64,000 nucleotides of DNA from a gamma proteobacterium symbiont of Ctena orbiculata (GCA_003058495.1 QBVC01000023.1:1-64000); one strand, 5' to 3'. Counted from the stretch's first letter, positions 17,997 to 27,807 are shown. Numbers and translations: made by a program. Notes: generated from the sequence alone by a model not told the origin.

Positions 17997-19787
17997 TTAG
18001 GGGTTCAGCGGCACCAGACCATCTCCCGGTTTCTCGGCCCGCTTCTCCCCTGCTGTCTGCTCGATCAGCGAGCGGACTTCAAAGTCTGCCCATCCGGGTT
18101 CGTCAAGCGGGCTGTAGATGGCCCGTTCAAGGCTTAGCACGGCTTGCGAGACCGCTGTGTCGCAGCGGGTGGCCAATCGGGTCAGGTTGTGCGGTGGATT
18201 CTCCGGCCACTCCAGCTGTGCCCAATGCAACCAGGCCGCCCTGGCTGAAACGGCATCCCTTTCAGCATAGGCGCTCTCGAGGCGCGCCAGTGCCTCCGTG
18301 ATTGCCTGCTTGCCCGGATCATCGGCTGTCTTCTCATCCGGCGCGTGCGCTTCCTGTTGCGGTCGCGCGGGATTGTTGCGTCTTGTGTACCACCAGGCGA
18401 AGAGGGTCACCACCCAGGCGGCAGCAAACAGCCAAACCAGCCAATGGGTCTCGCTGCGGGAGCCGCTCGCCGCGGCTTGATCGCCGCTCGCAATGGTTTC
18501 GCTCTCGTCAGGGATTGACGGTTCCGGGGTGTATTGCGGTTGCCCCGGTTGAGGATCGGATGCACCACCGGGATTGGGCAGCACCTCGATGGAGACCGCC
18601 TCCAGGCGGGCGACCTCCTGGCGGTCGGTTTCGATATTCCACCAGGGAATCTCCACCTCTGGCAGATCGTATCGCCCGGGTTCGGTCGCAATCAAGGTCA
18701 TCCCGCTCTGGCGGCTGCTGCTGATGCCGGTTCTGGCGGGCGTCTCCTTGAGCTGCGGTCTCTCCTGGTAGAGTTTCAGGCCCTCGGGCATGGTCTGTTC
18801 GAGGGCCGGCAGCTGATTTGCCGTCAAACCATCCGCAAGGATCATGATACGCCTGACAACGGGCTTGCCGGCGATGATGGCCGTTTGCTGGGCCAGTCCG
18901 CTCTCCACCACCTGGAGATTCTTCGCCGGCAACCATCGATCACCGGCGAACCCTTGCGGAATCGGCGTCACCTCCAGCTCGACCCTGTTCGACTCGCCTC
19001 TGAAGTGTCGGATCTCCGGCTGCGAGCCGTTGAAGGGGTCGTTGAGGAAGGAGAAGATTCTATCCTTGCCGCTGCGGCCGCGGTACTTCACCCCGCCGAT
19101 CTCCAGGGTGCCGCTCTGGTAGGCGAACAGCGCATAGGTCCGTTCAACGACAAGGTAATTGATGCCGTCGCGATCGCTGTGATAGCTCTCCTCATGAAGC
19201 AGCCGCATCTGGGTATCGGGCATCGAGGGCTGGGGCTCGGTCAGGGATTCGGCCCTTATCCCCGGCGCCTGGAAGAGCCGGAGTGTGAGCAGGACCTCCT
19301 CCTCGACATAGGCCTTGGGTTTGCTCAGGCTCAACTCCAACAGCACCTGCCTGCTCTCCGCTTCCGTCTCCTGTTGGGTGCGCTCCGCCACTTCCAGTAC
19401 CAGCGCCTGGGTCGACTCCTGGCCGATCCTGATCGGTGGTATTTCAATCCTACCGGTCTGTTTCGGCAACAGGGTCAGGATGAGAGAGCGTTTGGCCGAC
19501 ATCTTGCCATTGATGATTGAGATGCTCTGCTGGGTGGAACGGCCGAGTATTTCGAACCGGGTCTCCAGCTCGCCCAGGTCGGGATTCATCTCATCCTCAC
19601 CCTCCATCTGCAGGGTCAGCCGAACGGGCTGGTCGGGACCGACACTGCTGTTCGAGAGCAGGGCGGCCACCTTGGCGGAAGCGGGGGACGAGAGGATCAG
19701 AAGAGTGATCAACAGACCAGTCAACGGTGATGTGAGAAATCGCTTTATCGGGCGCATCTTATTCAACAGCATCTGGCTATGCTTCAT
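17997..19787 (-). CDS. batD: BatD-like (Bacteroides aerotolerance) membrane protein
   Basis: Signal peptide, SSVGPDQPVRLTLQMEGEDEMNPDLGELETRFEILGRSTQQSISIINGKMSAKRSLILTLLPKQTGRIEIPPIRIG, single TM near the C-terminus; start taken as ATG 19787. Confidence 0.87.
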   Translation of the reverse strand: MKHSQMLLNKMRPIKRFLTSPLTGLLITLLILSSPASAKVAALLSNSSVGPDQPVRLTLQMEGEDEMNPDLGELETRFEILGRSTQQSISIINGKMSAKRSLILTLLPKQTGRIEIPPIRIGQESTQALVLEVAERTQQETEAESRQVLLELSLSKPKAYVEEEVLLTLRLFQAPGIRAESLTEPQPSMPDTQMRLLHEESYHSDRDGINYLVVERTYALFAYQSGTLEIGGVKYRGRSGKDRIFSFLNDPFNGSQPEIRHFRGESNRVELEVTPIPQGFAGDRWLPAKNLQVVESGLAQQTAIIAGKPVVRRIMILADGLTANQLPALEQTMPEGLKLYQERPQLKETPARTGISSSRQSGMTLIATEPGRYDLPEVEIPWWNIETDRQEVARLEAVSIEVLPNPGGASDPQPGQPQYTPEPSIPDESETIASGDQAAASGSRSETHWLVWLFAAAWVVTLFAWWYTRRNNPARPQQEAHAPDEKTADDPGKQAITEALARLESAYAERDAVSARAAWLHWAQLEWPENPPHNLTRLATRCDTAVSQAVLSLERAIYSPLDEPGWADFEVRSLIEQTAGEKRAEKPGDGLVPLNP

Positions 19788-19870
19788 TTTACGGGTGTAC
19801 GAGGGCTGTATAATGAGCCATCCCATTAGATGGGGGCAACAAGCATAAGTTTCCAGGGGAAATAGCGATT

Positions 19871-21592
19871 GTGAAGATCCAGCAGCGTCCGGTCCCGGCC
19901 GAACCGGGTTTATGGTCGGACTCCATCCATCCGGTGATGCAGCGGATCTATGGCGCCAGGGGGTTGACCCGGGTGAGTGAACTGGAACTCGAGTTGGCCC
20001 GTTTGGCGCCGGTAAGTCAGATGAAGGGGATCATGGATGCCGCCGATCTGCTGTTTGAGGCACTGCGGGAGGGGCGATCGATCCTGATTGTCGGCGACTA
20101 CGACGCCGACGGCGCCACCAGCAGCGCATTGGCCATGCTGGCGCTTAAAGCCTATGGTGCCGAAAGGGTCTCCTACCTGGTGCCGAATCGATTCGAGTAC
20201 GGCTATGGCCTGACCCCGGAGCTGGTCGAATTGGCGGCCGGTTACGATCCCGGGCTGATTATCACCGTCGATAACGGCATCTCCAGCCTCTCCGGCATAG
20301 AACGGGCAAATGCCTTCGGCATCCCCGTCCTGGTCACCGACCACCATCTCCCTCCCGAACAACTGCCCCCCGCGGCCGTGATTGTCAATCCGAATCAACC
20401 GGGTGATCCCTTTCCGAGCAAACATCTCGCGGGTGTGGGGGTGGTCTTCTACCTCATGGCGGCCCTGGCCAGACGGCTCGAGAGCGGCGGCTGGTTCAAA
20501 CAACGGAATCTGGCGCCGCCCAATCCCGCGCAGTGGCTCGACCTGGTGGCAATCGGCACGATCTGTGATCTCGTGCCCCTTGACTTCAACAATCGGGTCC
20601 TGGTCGCCCAGGGCTTGAGGCGGATCCGGGCCGGCAGTTGCCGACCCGGCATTCGCGCCTTGGCGGAGGTCGCGAAACGGGCCCTGCCCAATCTGGTGGC
20701 CTCGGATATCGGATTCGCACTCGGTCCCCGCCTGAATGCGGCGGGGCGACTGGATGACATGGGATTGGGCATAGAGTGTCTGCTCACCGCATCGACCCCC
20801 GAGGCGCAAAAGATGGCGCATCGGCTGGATCTGCTCAACCAGGAGCGGCGCTCGATCGAGCAATCGATGAAGTCCCAGGCAGACTCGGCGATGGCGCATC
20901 TGCATCTCAGTGACGACGGGGGACTGCCCGCGGGACTCTGTCTCTACGATGCCGCCTGGCACCAGGGGGTGGTGGGAATCCTGGCATCGCGCATGAAGGC
21001 GCAATACCATCGTCCTGTGATCGCGTTTGCCCGGGGAGATGGCGGGATACTCAAGGGATCCGCCCGTTCCATCAGCGGGCTGCATATGCGTGATCTGCTG
21101 GCGGCCATCGCGACCCGCAATCCAGGCTTGATAACCCGATTTGGCGGCCATGCGATGGCGGCCGGACTGACCCTCGCCGAAGCGGTATATCCCCGCTTCA
21201 AACAGGCGTTTGAACGGGAGGCCGCGGCACAGCTGAGTCCCGAGATGCTGGAGGAGGTGGTGTTCACCGACGGCGAGCTGCCGGTGGAGGCGCTCAATCT
21301 GGAGATGGCGGAGATCCTGCGCGACGGAGGACCCTGGGGTCAGGGATTCCCGGAGCCGCTGTTCGAGGGCTGTTTCGATCTCCAGCAGCAGCGTGTCGTG
21401 GGGGAGAGTCATCTGAAGCTCGAGTTGTCATCAGCCGACAGCAGTTGCAGAATCGATGCCATCGCCTTCAACCAGCCGCCGCTGTCCGCCGGTGATCGCC
21501 GGGTTCGGATGACCTACCGGCTGGATGTGAATGAGTTTCGAGGCAGGCGATCGGCACAGTTGATAGTGGAGACAATTCAATCGACGACCTAG
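19871..21592 (+). CDS. recJ: single-stranded-DNA-specific exonuclease RecJ
   Basis: 573 aa; ILIVGDYDADGATSSALAM (DHH family), TDHHLPPEQLPPAAVIVNPNQ, RLNAAGRLDDM, RFGGHAMAAGLTL. Confidence 0.96.
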   Translation: MKIQQRPVPAEPGLWSDSIHPVMQRIYGARGLTRVSELELELARLAPVSQMKGIMDAADLLFEALREGRSILIVGDYDADGATSSALAMLALKAYGAERVSYLVPNRFEYGYGLTPELVELAAGYDPGLIITVDNGISSLSGIERANAFGIPVLVTDHHLPPEQLPPAAVIVNPNQPGDPFPSKHLAGVGVVFYLMAALARRLESGGWFKQRNLAPPNPAQWLDLVAIGTICDLVPLDFNNRVLVAQGLRRIRAGSCRPGIRALAEVAKRALPNLVASDIGFALGPRLNAAGRLDDMGLGIECLLTASTPEAQKMAHRLDLLNQERRSIEQSMKSQADSAMAHLHLSDDGGLPAGLCLYDAAWHQGVVGILASRMKAQYHRPVIAFARGDGGILKGSARSISGLHMRDLLAAIATRNPGLITRFGGHAMAAGLTLAEAVYPRFKQAFEREAAAQLSPEMLEEVVFTDGELPVEALNLEMAEILRDGGPWGQGFPEPLFEGCFDLQQQRVVGESHLKLELSSADSSCRIDAIAFNQPPLSAGDRRVRMTYRLDVNEFRGRRSAQLIVETIQSTT

Positions 21593-21645
21593 AAGAGTAT
21601 GACGAGAACGCCGAGGGGCCAAGCAAGAGCGAGATAAAGCGCGAG

Positions 21646-22089
21646 ATGCTCGCACTGCAGCAGCTGGGCGAGCGCCTTACCAAGCTCTCGCCCAAGGAGC
21701 TGGCGCGGATCTCCCTGAGCAATGCCATGCAACAGGCGCTGGAAGAGAGCGGGCGGATCAAGTCACTGAATGCCCTGCGCCGCCACTATCGACGCCTGGG
21801 CAAGCTGCTGCGCCGCGAGGATCTCGACGCCATCAGGGGGGTGATCGGCGATATCGATAACCGGCACCAGGCCGATGTAGAGCGCTTTCACGCCCTGGAG
21901 CGATGGCGTGAGCGGCTCCTGGAGGAGGATAGCGAGGCGTTTGGCGAATTCATGCAGGCCTATCCCGGCGTGGACCGCCAACAGTTGCGGCAGCTGATTC
22001 AGGCAACCCGGCGGGAGCGGGAGCAGGGGCGGCCGGCCACGACCTATCGAAGGCTTTTCAAATTCCTGCGTGATGCGGCCGGGATCTGA
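21646..22089 (+). CDS. darP: ribosome biogenesis factor DarP/YjgA (DUF615)
   Basis: 147 aa from first ATG; RHYRRLGKLLRREDLDAIRGVIGDIDNRHQADVERFHALERWRERLL, DRQQLRQLIQATRREREQGRPATTYRRLFKFLR. N-terminus likely begins upstream near 21580 (see finding). Confidence 0.88.
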   Translation: MLALQQLGERLTKLSPKELARISLSNAMQQALEESGRIKSLNALRRHYRRLGKLLRREDLDAIRGVIGDIDNRHQADVERFHALERWRERLLEEDSEAFGEFMQAYPGVDRQQLRQLIQATRREREQGRPATTYRRLFKFLRDAAGI

Positions 22090-22979
22090 AGATTTCCCGG
22101 AACCGTCGCCAGTGACCAGTTCGTCACCGCCCAATCCCAGAAGGCCTCGAGGCTGTCGGGACGCTGTGGCGGCAGTGGCTGATTGAGAAAGTTGAGGGCG
22201 TGCAGAAGGGACGCTATCGGCCGCGCCGGATCGACCGGGGCATCCTTATCCTGTTTGCTCAATTTTCGACCCTGATCGTCCACTGCGAGGGGGAGGTGGG
22301 CGTAACCGGGATGCGGCAGTTTCAGCAGTCGCTGCAGATAGTGCTGTCGCGGCGTGGAACTGAGCAGATCCACCCCGCGAATGACATCGGTGATGCCTTG
22401 CCAGGCGTCGTCGATCACCACGGCAAGCTGGTAGGCGTGGTAGCCGTCGGCTCGCCGGATCACGAAATCCCCGATCTCACGGTTGAGTCGTTGGCTGATC
22501 GGACCCTGCAGCGAGTCCTCGATGGTGATGGTCTGATCGTTGGTCAATACACGGATGCTTCGTTCCTGGCGCCCGTTCGGCACGCCGCCGCGGCAGGTCC
22601 CCGGGTAGATCGCTCCCCCGGCGCCGCTGTCCGCTCGCTTTTCGATCTGCTTGCGGGAGCAGCCACATGGATAGGCGAGTCGCGCAGCCAACAGGCTGTC
22701 GACCGCGGCGGCGTAGGCGGCGGTGCGCTGGCTCTGGTAGAGGATCTCGCCGTCCCACTGGAAGCCGAATCGCTCCAGTGTCAGCAGGATCGATCTGGCC
22801 GCGCCCTTCACCTCGCGGGTTTGGTCCAGATCCTCCATCCGGATAAACCACTCTCCCCGCTGACTGCGGGCATCCAGATAACTGCCCATGGCCGCCACCA
22901 GCGAACCGAAGTGGAGTTCGCCGCTGGGGGTGGGGGCAAAACGGCCTCGATAGCGCCGGTTTTCGTCTTGATCGGGCAT
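22044..22979 (-). CDS. gluQRS: glutamyl-Q tRNA(Asp) synthetase
   Basis: GRFAPTPSGELHFGSLVAAMGSYLDARS, HIGH-like region, KLSKQDKDAPVD; start set to ATG 22979 (MPDQDENRRYRGRF). Confidence 0.92.
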   Translation of the reverse strand: MPDQDENRRYRGRFAPTPSGELHFGSLVAAMGSYLDARSQRGEWFIRMEDLDQTREVKGAARSILLTLERFGFQWDGEILYQSQRTAAYAAAVDSLLAARLAYPCGCSRKQIEKRADSGAGGAIYPGTCRGGVPNGRQERSIRVLTNDQTITIEDSLQGPISQRLNREIGDFVIRRADGYHAYQLAVVIDDAWQGITDVIRGVDLLSSTPRQHYLQRLLKLPHPGYAHLPLAVDDQGRKLSKQDKDAPVDPARPIASLLHALNFLNQPLPPQRPDSLEAFWDWAVTNWSLATVPGNLQIPAASRRNLKSLR

Positions 22980-23037
22980 GCCTGGCTCAGTTTTCCGTAG
23001 GCGTCGTCGGCAGATCATAATCCTCCGACACAAAAAG

Positions 23038-23062
23038 AAAAACCGGCAAATGCCGGTTTTTC
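23038..23062 (-). terminator. Rho-independent terminator downstream of dksA
   Basis: AAACCGGCAAATGCCGGTTTTT hairpin with flanking A/T tracts on both strands. Confidence 0.75.
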
Positions 23063-23084
23063 CTATGAAAAAGTGAAGAGGGGT

Positions 23085-23525
23085 CTATCCCATCTGCTTT
23101 TCGCGTATCTCATCGAGGGTTTTGCAGTCGATGCACTGGGTCGCCGTGGGGCGGGCCTCGAGTCGCCTGATTCCGATCTCGACGCCGCAGGATTCGCAAT
23201 AACCATACTCGTGGTTGTCCAGCTGCTCCAGGGCCTCGTCGATCTTCTTGATCAGCTTGCGCTCCCGATCCCGGGTGCGCAGTTCCAGGCTGAATTCCGA
23301 CTCCTGGGTGGCGCGGTCGTTGGGATCGGGGAAGTTGGCGGCCTCGTCCTGCATATGGTGCACGGTGCGGTCAACCTCCTGCATCAGGTTGGATTTCCAT
23401 GCGGCCAGGATGGCGCGGAAATGAGCCTCTTGCTGGTCGCTCATATATTCTTCGCCCTTGGCGGTCTTATAGGGCTCAATTCCGAAGGATTGTGCCCCTT
23501 GTTTGGCGGCTTTCTTCTGGGCCAT
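23085..23525 (-). CDS. dksA: RNA polymerase-binding transcription factor DksA
   Basis: 146 aa; [73 protein letters not shown], zinc finger CESCGVEIG...CIDCK. Confidence 0.96.
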   Translation of the reverse strand: MAQKKAAKQGAQSFGIEPYKTAKGEEYMSDQQEAHFRAILAAWKSNLMQEVDRTVHHMQDEAANFPDPNDRATQESEFSLELRTRDRERKLIKKIDEALEQLDNHEYGYCESCGVEIGIRRLEARPTATQCIDCKTLDEIREKQMG

Positions 23526-23898
23526 TCATGGTACCTCTTCAGTGAAGGCGCATATCTATACCAGAAAGGAAAGAACGAAACAACAAATCGGGGTCGGCTT
23601 TGTTAATCGTCTTCCCATCCATAAGATTGGTCCAAATTGACTGAATTTAAAGGTCAATTCATCCATAATGGTTGTCTCAGCGCACGATTTGTGTGGATTT
23701 TGCCCTTCCAGGCGACTTTGCACGCCTCGCCCCACTAGGTATGCTTGTGCGCCTTCTCCGATAAATGGTCAATCGGGACCATTAACGGTCGTGGAAGCAT
23801 GGTGAAAACTAGCGTCCGGACTGTTGGATACCTTAGCTGATTTTTTGTCGTTTAGGAGTCGACTCGATTCCAATCGGCCCTGATTTTATGGTGGAGTA

Positions 23899-24672
23899 AT
23901 GGCTGAACTAGAGGCATTGATATTTGATGTTGACGGTACCCTCGCCGATACCGAGCGTGACGGACATCGGGTGGCCTTCAACAGGGCCTTTGCAGCGGCG
24001 GGGCTCGACTGGGAGTGGTCGGTTGCCCTCTATGGCGAGCTGTTGGCGGTTACCGGCGGCAAGGAGCGAATCCGCCACTACCTGGATCACTACAACCGGG
24101 ACTACCCAAGACCGGACGATCTCGATGGCTTCATCGCAGCCCTTCATGCCGCTAAGACGGAGCACTACACCCGGATGCTGTCGCAGGGCTTGATACCGAT
24201 GCGCAGCGGTGTGAAGCGACTGCTGCAGGAGGCGCGGCAGGCGGGACTGCGCCTGGCGATTGCGACCACCACTACGCCGGCCAATGTCGGCGCCCTGCTG
24301 CAACACAGTCTCCACCCGGAAGCGGAGAGCTGGTTCGAGGTGATCGCGGCGGGTGATATCGTGGCGGCGAAAAAGCCGGCACCCGACATCTATCTCTGGG
24401 CGATGCAGCGCATGCAGCTGCAGGCAGATGCCTGCCTTGCCCTCGAAGACTCCCATAACGGCGTGCAATCCGCCCACCATGCCGCGATCGATTCGATTCT
24501 GGTGACCACCAACGGTTACACCGCTGAGGATGATTTTAGCGGCGCCACCCTGGTGATCGATCAGTTCGGCGAGCCCGATCAGCCCTTCCGGGTCAAAACC
24601 GGCGAGGCGAATGGGTACAGCTTTGTCGATATTGCCCTGCTGCGGGCGCTGCACGGCAGATCCGACCCATGA
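23899..24672 (+). CDS. HAD family hydrolase, CbbY-like phosphatase
   Basis: 257 aa; LIFDVDGTLADTERDGHRVAFNRAF, AIATTTTPANV, AKKPAPDIYLWAM, ALEDSHNGVQSA. Confidence 0.88.
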   Translation: MAELEALIFDVDGTLADTERDGHRVAFNRAFAAAGLDWEWSVALYGELLAVTGGKERIRHYLDHYNRDYPRPDDLDGFIAALHAAKTEHYTRMLSQGLIPMRSGVKRLLQEARQAGLRLAIATTTTPANVGALLQHSLHPEAESWFEVIAAGDIVAAKKPAPDIYLWAMQRMQLQADACLALEDSHNGVQSAHHAAIDSILVTTNGYTAEDDFSGATLVIDQFGEPDQPFRVKTGEANGYSFVDIALLRALHGRSDP

Positions 24673-25829
24673 CAGCCATTGCCAGGCGGATGCAGCGCAT
24701 CGCTCCATTCTATGTGATGGATCTGTTGGCGCAGGCCCGACGCATGGAGGCCGAGGGTCGTTCCATTATCCATATGGAGATCGGCGAACCCGATTTCGAC
24801 ACACCGCCACCGGTCGTCGCAGCGGGACAGGCCGCCCTGGCGACGGGGGCGATCCACTATACCCCGGCCATGGGCCTGGCGGCCCTGCGTCAGGCCATTG
24901 CCGGCCACTACCGGGATCGCTATGCCACCGAACTCGATCCGCAGCGGGTGGTGGTCACCCCCGGTTCCTCCGGCGCACTGCAACTGATCATGAGCGTGCT
25001 GATCAATCCGGGGGAGTCGGTATTGCTGGCCGACCCCGGCTATCCCTGCAACCGTCACTTCGTGGAGCTGGTCGATGGCGTGCCCCTGGCCGTGGCCGTG
25101 GGTCCCGAGACCGCATACCAGTTGACGGCCCAGCTGGTGGAGGAGGCCTGGCGGGACGACACCAAGGCGGTGTTGCTGGCCTCGCCCTCCAATCCCACCG
25201 GCACCTTGATCGCCGACGACGAGATGCGAGAACTTCACGCCACGGTAGAGCGCTTGGGCGGGGTGTTGATCGTCGATGAGATCTACCAGGGATTGGTCTA
25301 TGACGAAGGGGGGGGTACGGCGCTGAGGTTTGCCGACAATCTGTTCGTCATCAACAGCTTTTCGAAGTTCTTCGGCATGACCGGCTGGCGGCTGGGTTGG
25401 CTGGTTGCCCCCGAGGCCTTCATCGATCCCATCGACCGCCTGGCGCAGAATATCTTCCTCTCCGCCCCGACCCTCTCCCAGCACGCCGCGCTGGGTGCAT
25501 TTACCCCGCAGGTGATGGAGATTCTCGAGCAGCGCCGCCAGGCCTTCCAGACGCGCCGCGACTTTCTGTTGCCCGCCCTGCGCGAGCTGGGATTCTCGAT
25601 CCCGGTGACCCCGCAGGGGGCCTTCTATCTCTACGCCGGTTGCGGCGGGTTGTGCAATGACAGCCAGGCGTTCGCCCAGGCGCTGTTGCAAAAGGCGGGC
25701 GTGGCGGTCACCCCCGGCCTCGACTTCGGTTTCAATCAGCCCGAATCCCACCTGCGCTTCGCCTACACCACCGACCTGGAGCGCCTGCGGGAGGGGGTTG
25801 AACGCATTAGCGCCTTTCTCGCGAGCTGA
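24669..25829 (+). CDS. PLP-dependent class I/II aminotransferase
   Basis: 386 aa; IHMEIGEPDFDTPPPV, SPSNPTGTLI, INSFSKFFGMTGWRLGW (PLP lysine). Confidence 0.93.
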   Translation: MTAIARRMQRIAPFYVMDLLAQARRMEAEGRSIIHMEIGEPDFDTPPPVVAAGQAALATGAIHYTPAMGLAALRQAIAGHYRDRYATELDPQRVVVTPGSSGALQLIMSVLINPGESVLLADPGYPCNRHFVELVDGVPLAVAVGPETAYQLTAQLVEEAWRDDTKAVLLASPSNPTGTLIADDEMRELHATVERLGGVLIVDEIYQGLVYDEGGGTALRFADNLFVINSFSKFFGMTGWRLGWLVAPEAFIDPIDRLAQNIFLSAPTLSQHAALGAFTPQVMEILEQRRQAFQTRRDFLLPALRELGFSIPVTPQGAFYLYAGCGGLCNDSQAFAQALLQKAGVAVTPGLDFGFNQPESHLRFAYTTDLERLREGVERISAFLAS

Positions 25830-25844
25830 GATTGGGATGAAGGA

Positions 25845-26016
25845 AGTCCGCAAATGAACGCGAATAAACGCAAATGCTATCAATTGCTTAACATGATGGT
25901 CACTTCGAGTATTAGTTGTTGCGAACCACCAGCACATTGGAGAACGCGATGAAGCTATTCAACATTGAGGGTTTAGTCGTCTGCACTTGAATCTTATTTG
26001 CGTTCATTTGCGGACT
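25845..26016. mobile_element. inverted-repeat-bounded short element, family 2 copy A
   Basis: AGTCCGCAAATGAACGCGAATAAACGCAAATG ... ATTTGCGTTCATTTGCGGACT; shared ends with 33547-33711. Confidence 0.72.
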
Positions 26017-26756
26017 CAACTCTCAAGATGCCGCAACCGTTCATGCCAGAAGAGGGTGGCGCCGGCGACGGCGGCGGGCATGGCGACGAAGTTGAGGATG
26101 GGCACCATCATCATCAGGGTCAGGCCGCCGCCAAAGGAGAGGGATGAGAGCCGGGCCTGTTTCAAGCGCTTGTGCTGCTGCTTGAAGGCCAGGTTGTGGT
26201 TGGCCATCGGATAGTCGCCATACTCCAGGGCGAGGAACCATGCGCTGAATAGCATCCAGAGAAAGGGCGCGGCGACATTGAGGCCGGGAATGAGGAAGAG
26301 TATCAACAGGGGGATGGCGCGCAGCAGAAAATAGAGCAGCTTGCGGAGCTCGGAGAGCAGCGCCGGCGCCACATCCTTGAACATCTGTTTCGCGCCGCTC
26401 GCCTGTTTCGGCATCTCTCCCCCGAGATAGCGTTCAACCTTCTCCGCCAGAAGCCCGTTGAAGGGTGCGGCGATCAGATTGGCGATGACGGTAAAGGTAT
26501 AGAAAATGATCAATAGCAGGGTGATGGCGAACAGGGGCCAGAGCAACCAGCGGAGCCAGGAGAGCCAGCTCTCGTCATTGGGAAGAAAACGATCCATGAG
26601 TTGTTCGAATTGACCGACGCCGAGCCAGATCAGCAGGCTGAAGACGACGACATTGACAAGCAGCGGGATTGCGACAAATCGTCTCAGGCCAGGTTTGTTC
26701 AAAAGGCCGAGGCCCTTTATCAGGTAGCCTGCGCCGGTGAGGGGGTTGTCCACCAT
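26016..26756 (-). CDS. cysZ: sulfate transporter CysZ (EI24 family)
   Basis: 246 aa; NPLTGAGYLIKGLGLLNKPGLRRFVAIPLLVN, IANLIAAPFNGLLAEKVERYL, FLWMLFSAWFLALEYGDYPMANH. Confidence 0.93.
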   Translation of the reverse strand: MVDNPLTGAGYLIKGLGLLNKPGLRRFVAIPLLVNVVVFSLLIWLGVGQFEQLMDRFLPNDESWLSWLRWLLWPLFAITLLLIIFYTFTVIANLIAAPFNGLLAEKVERYLGGEMPKQASGAKQMFKDVAPALLSELRKLLYFLLRAIPLLILFLIPGLNVAAPFLWMLFSAWFLALEYGDYPMANHNLAFKQQHKRLKQARLSSLSFGGGLTLMMMVPILNFVAMPAAVAGATLFWHERLRHLES

Positions 26757-26787
26757 GTTGAAATCCTAAATTCCGAAGTCCGTATGC

Positions 26788-26964
26788 TAGGGCCTGTTGA
26801 CACTAATCCAATTGGCCCTGTTGTGCCTGAAGGGCTGGGGCTATTTTTCCGCCCAGCGGCGTTATCATTCGCTCATGTAGCATACCTACGCCGCGCTCAT
26901 TCTGCCTTGCTGGACGAAAAAATAGTCCCAGCAGGGCCGATTGGATTAGTGTCAACAGGCCCTA
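26788..26964. mobile_element. MITE-like non-autonomous element, copy 2 (177 bp including flanking TA)
   Basis: AGGGCCTGTTGACACTAATCCAATTGGCCCTG ... CAGGGCCGATTGGATTAGTGTCAACAGGCCCT; TA at both ends; homologous to 3114-3383 without the nested palindrome. Confidence 0.87.
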
Positions 26965-27087
26965 GGGATCAGACTATAACCTAAATGTGATAGTTGATGC
27001 CCAAGGCCGGTGAGGGATTAACCAATGTTTACCTGATGGGGTCTGTACTCGGCAGTAACGAGGGATTAAGCTGGCGCGGCCAGGAGA

Positions 27088-27726
27088 GTGTCAATAACCG
27101 TTATGTTGGAAAACCTGCTCGCACTGTTCGTTACGGCCATTGTCCTGGCCCTGGTTCCGGGTCCCGATAACCTGTTCGTACTGACCCACTCGGCACTCCA
27201 CGGCAGGCGGACCGGCTGGTATGCGACCCTGGGTTTTTGCACCGGACTGATTGTACACACGGCAGCTGTCTCCCTGGGGGTGGCTGCCCTGTTCCAGACC
27301 TCCGAACTGGCATTCAACCTGCTCAAGGTGATCGGTGCCGTCTATCTCTTCTACCTGGCCTGGCGCTTTCTGCAGCGATCGAACAGTCCCATTCCGCGGC
27401 AGGAGCAACCAAGCCTCAGACCCTGGCTGATCTATCAGCGGGGTATCGTCATGAATGTAACCAATCCCAAGGTATCGCTCTTCTTCCTTGCCCTGTTGCC
27501 CCAATTCACCCTGCCGGAGGCCGGACCGATGGCGCTGCAGATGATCAGCTTCGGCATTGTCTTCATCCTCGCCACCTTGATCGTTTTCGGCGGCATCGCT
27601 GAACTGGCGGCAATCATCAGTCCCTGGCTCAAGCGTTCCAATTCGGCACAGCGGGTCATGCATCGTGTCGCCGCAGCGATCTTTTGCCTGCTCGCCCTGA
27701 AGCTTTTGTTGGCAGAACGGTTTTAG
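27088..27726 (+). CDS. LysE family transporter
   Basis: 212 aa; ALVPGPDNLFVLTHSALHGRRTGWYATLGFCTGLIVHTAAVSLGVAAL, GIVMNVTNPKVSLFFLALLPQF. Confidence 0.93.
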   Translation: MSITVMLENLLALFVTAIVLALVPGPDNLFVLTHSALHGRRTGWYATLGFCTGLIVHTAAVSLGVAALFQTSELAFNLLKVIGAVYLFYLAWRFLQRSNSPIPRQEQPSLRPWLIYQRGIVMNVTNPKVSLFFLALLPQFTLPEAGPMALQMISFGIVFILATLIVFGGIAELAAIISPWLKRSNSAQRVMHRVAAAIFCLLALKLLLAERF

Positions 27727-27807
27727 TTCCGGGGAGACCGATTTGTGATCCCGGGATGTTTCATGTAGAAGGGGCTGGTCCAGATCATTCGAGTAAGGTA
27801 GATCCCT

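Noticed and set aside
19910-21412. 500-aa minus-strand ORF opposite recJ
   Set aside because: Shadow ORF; recJ motifs are complete on the plus strand.
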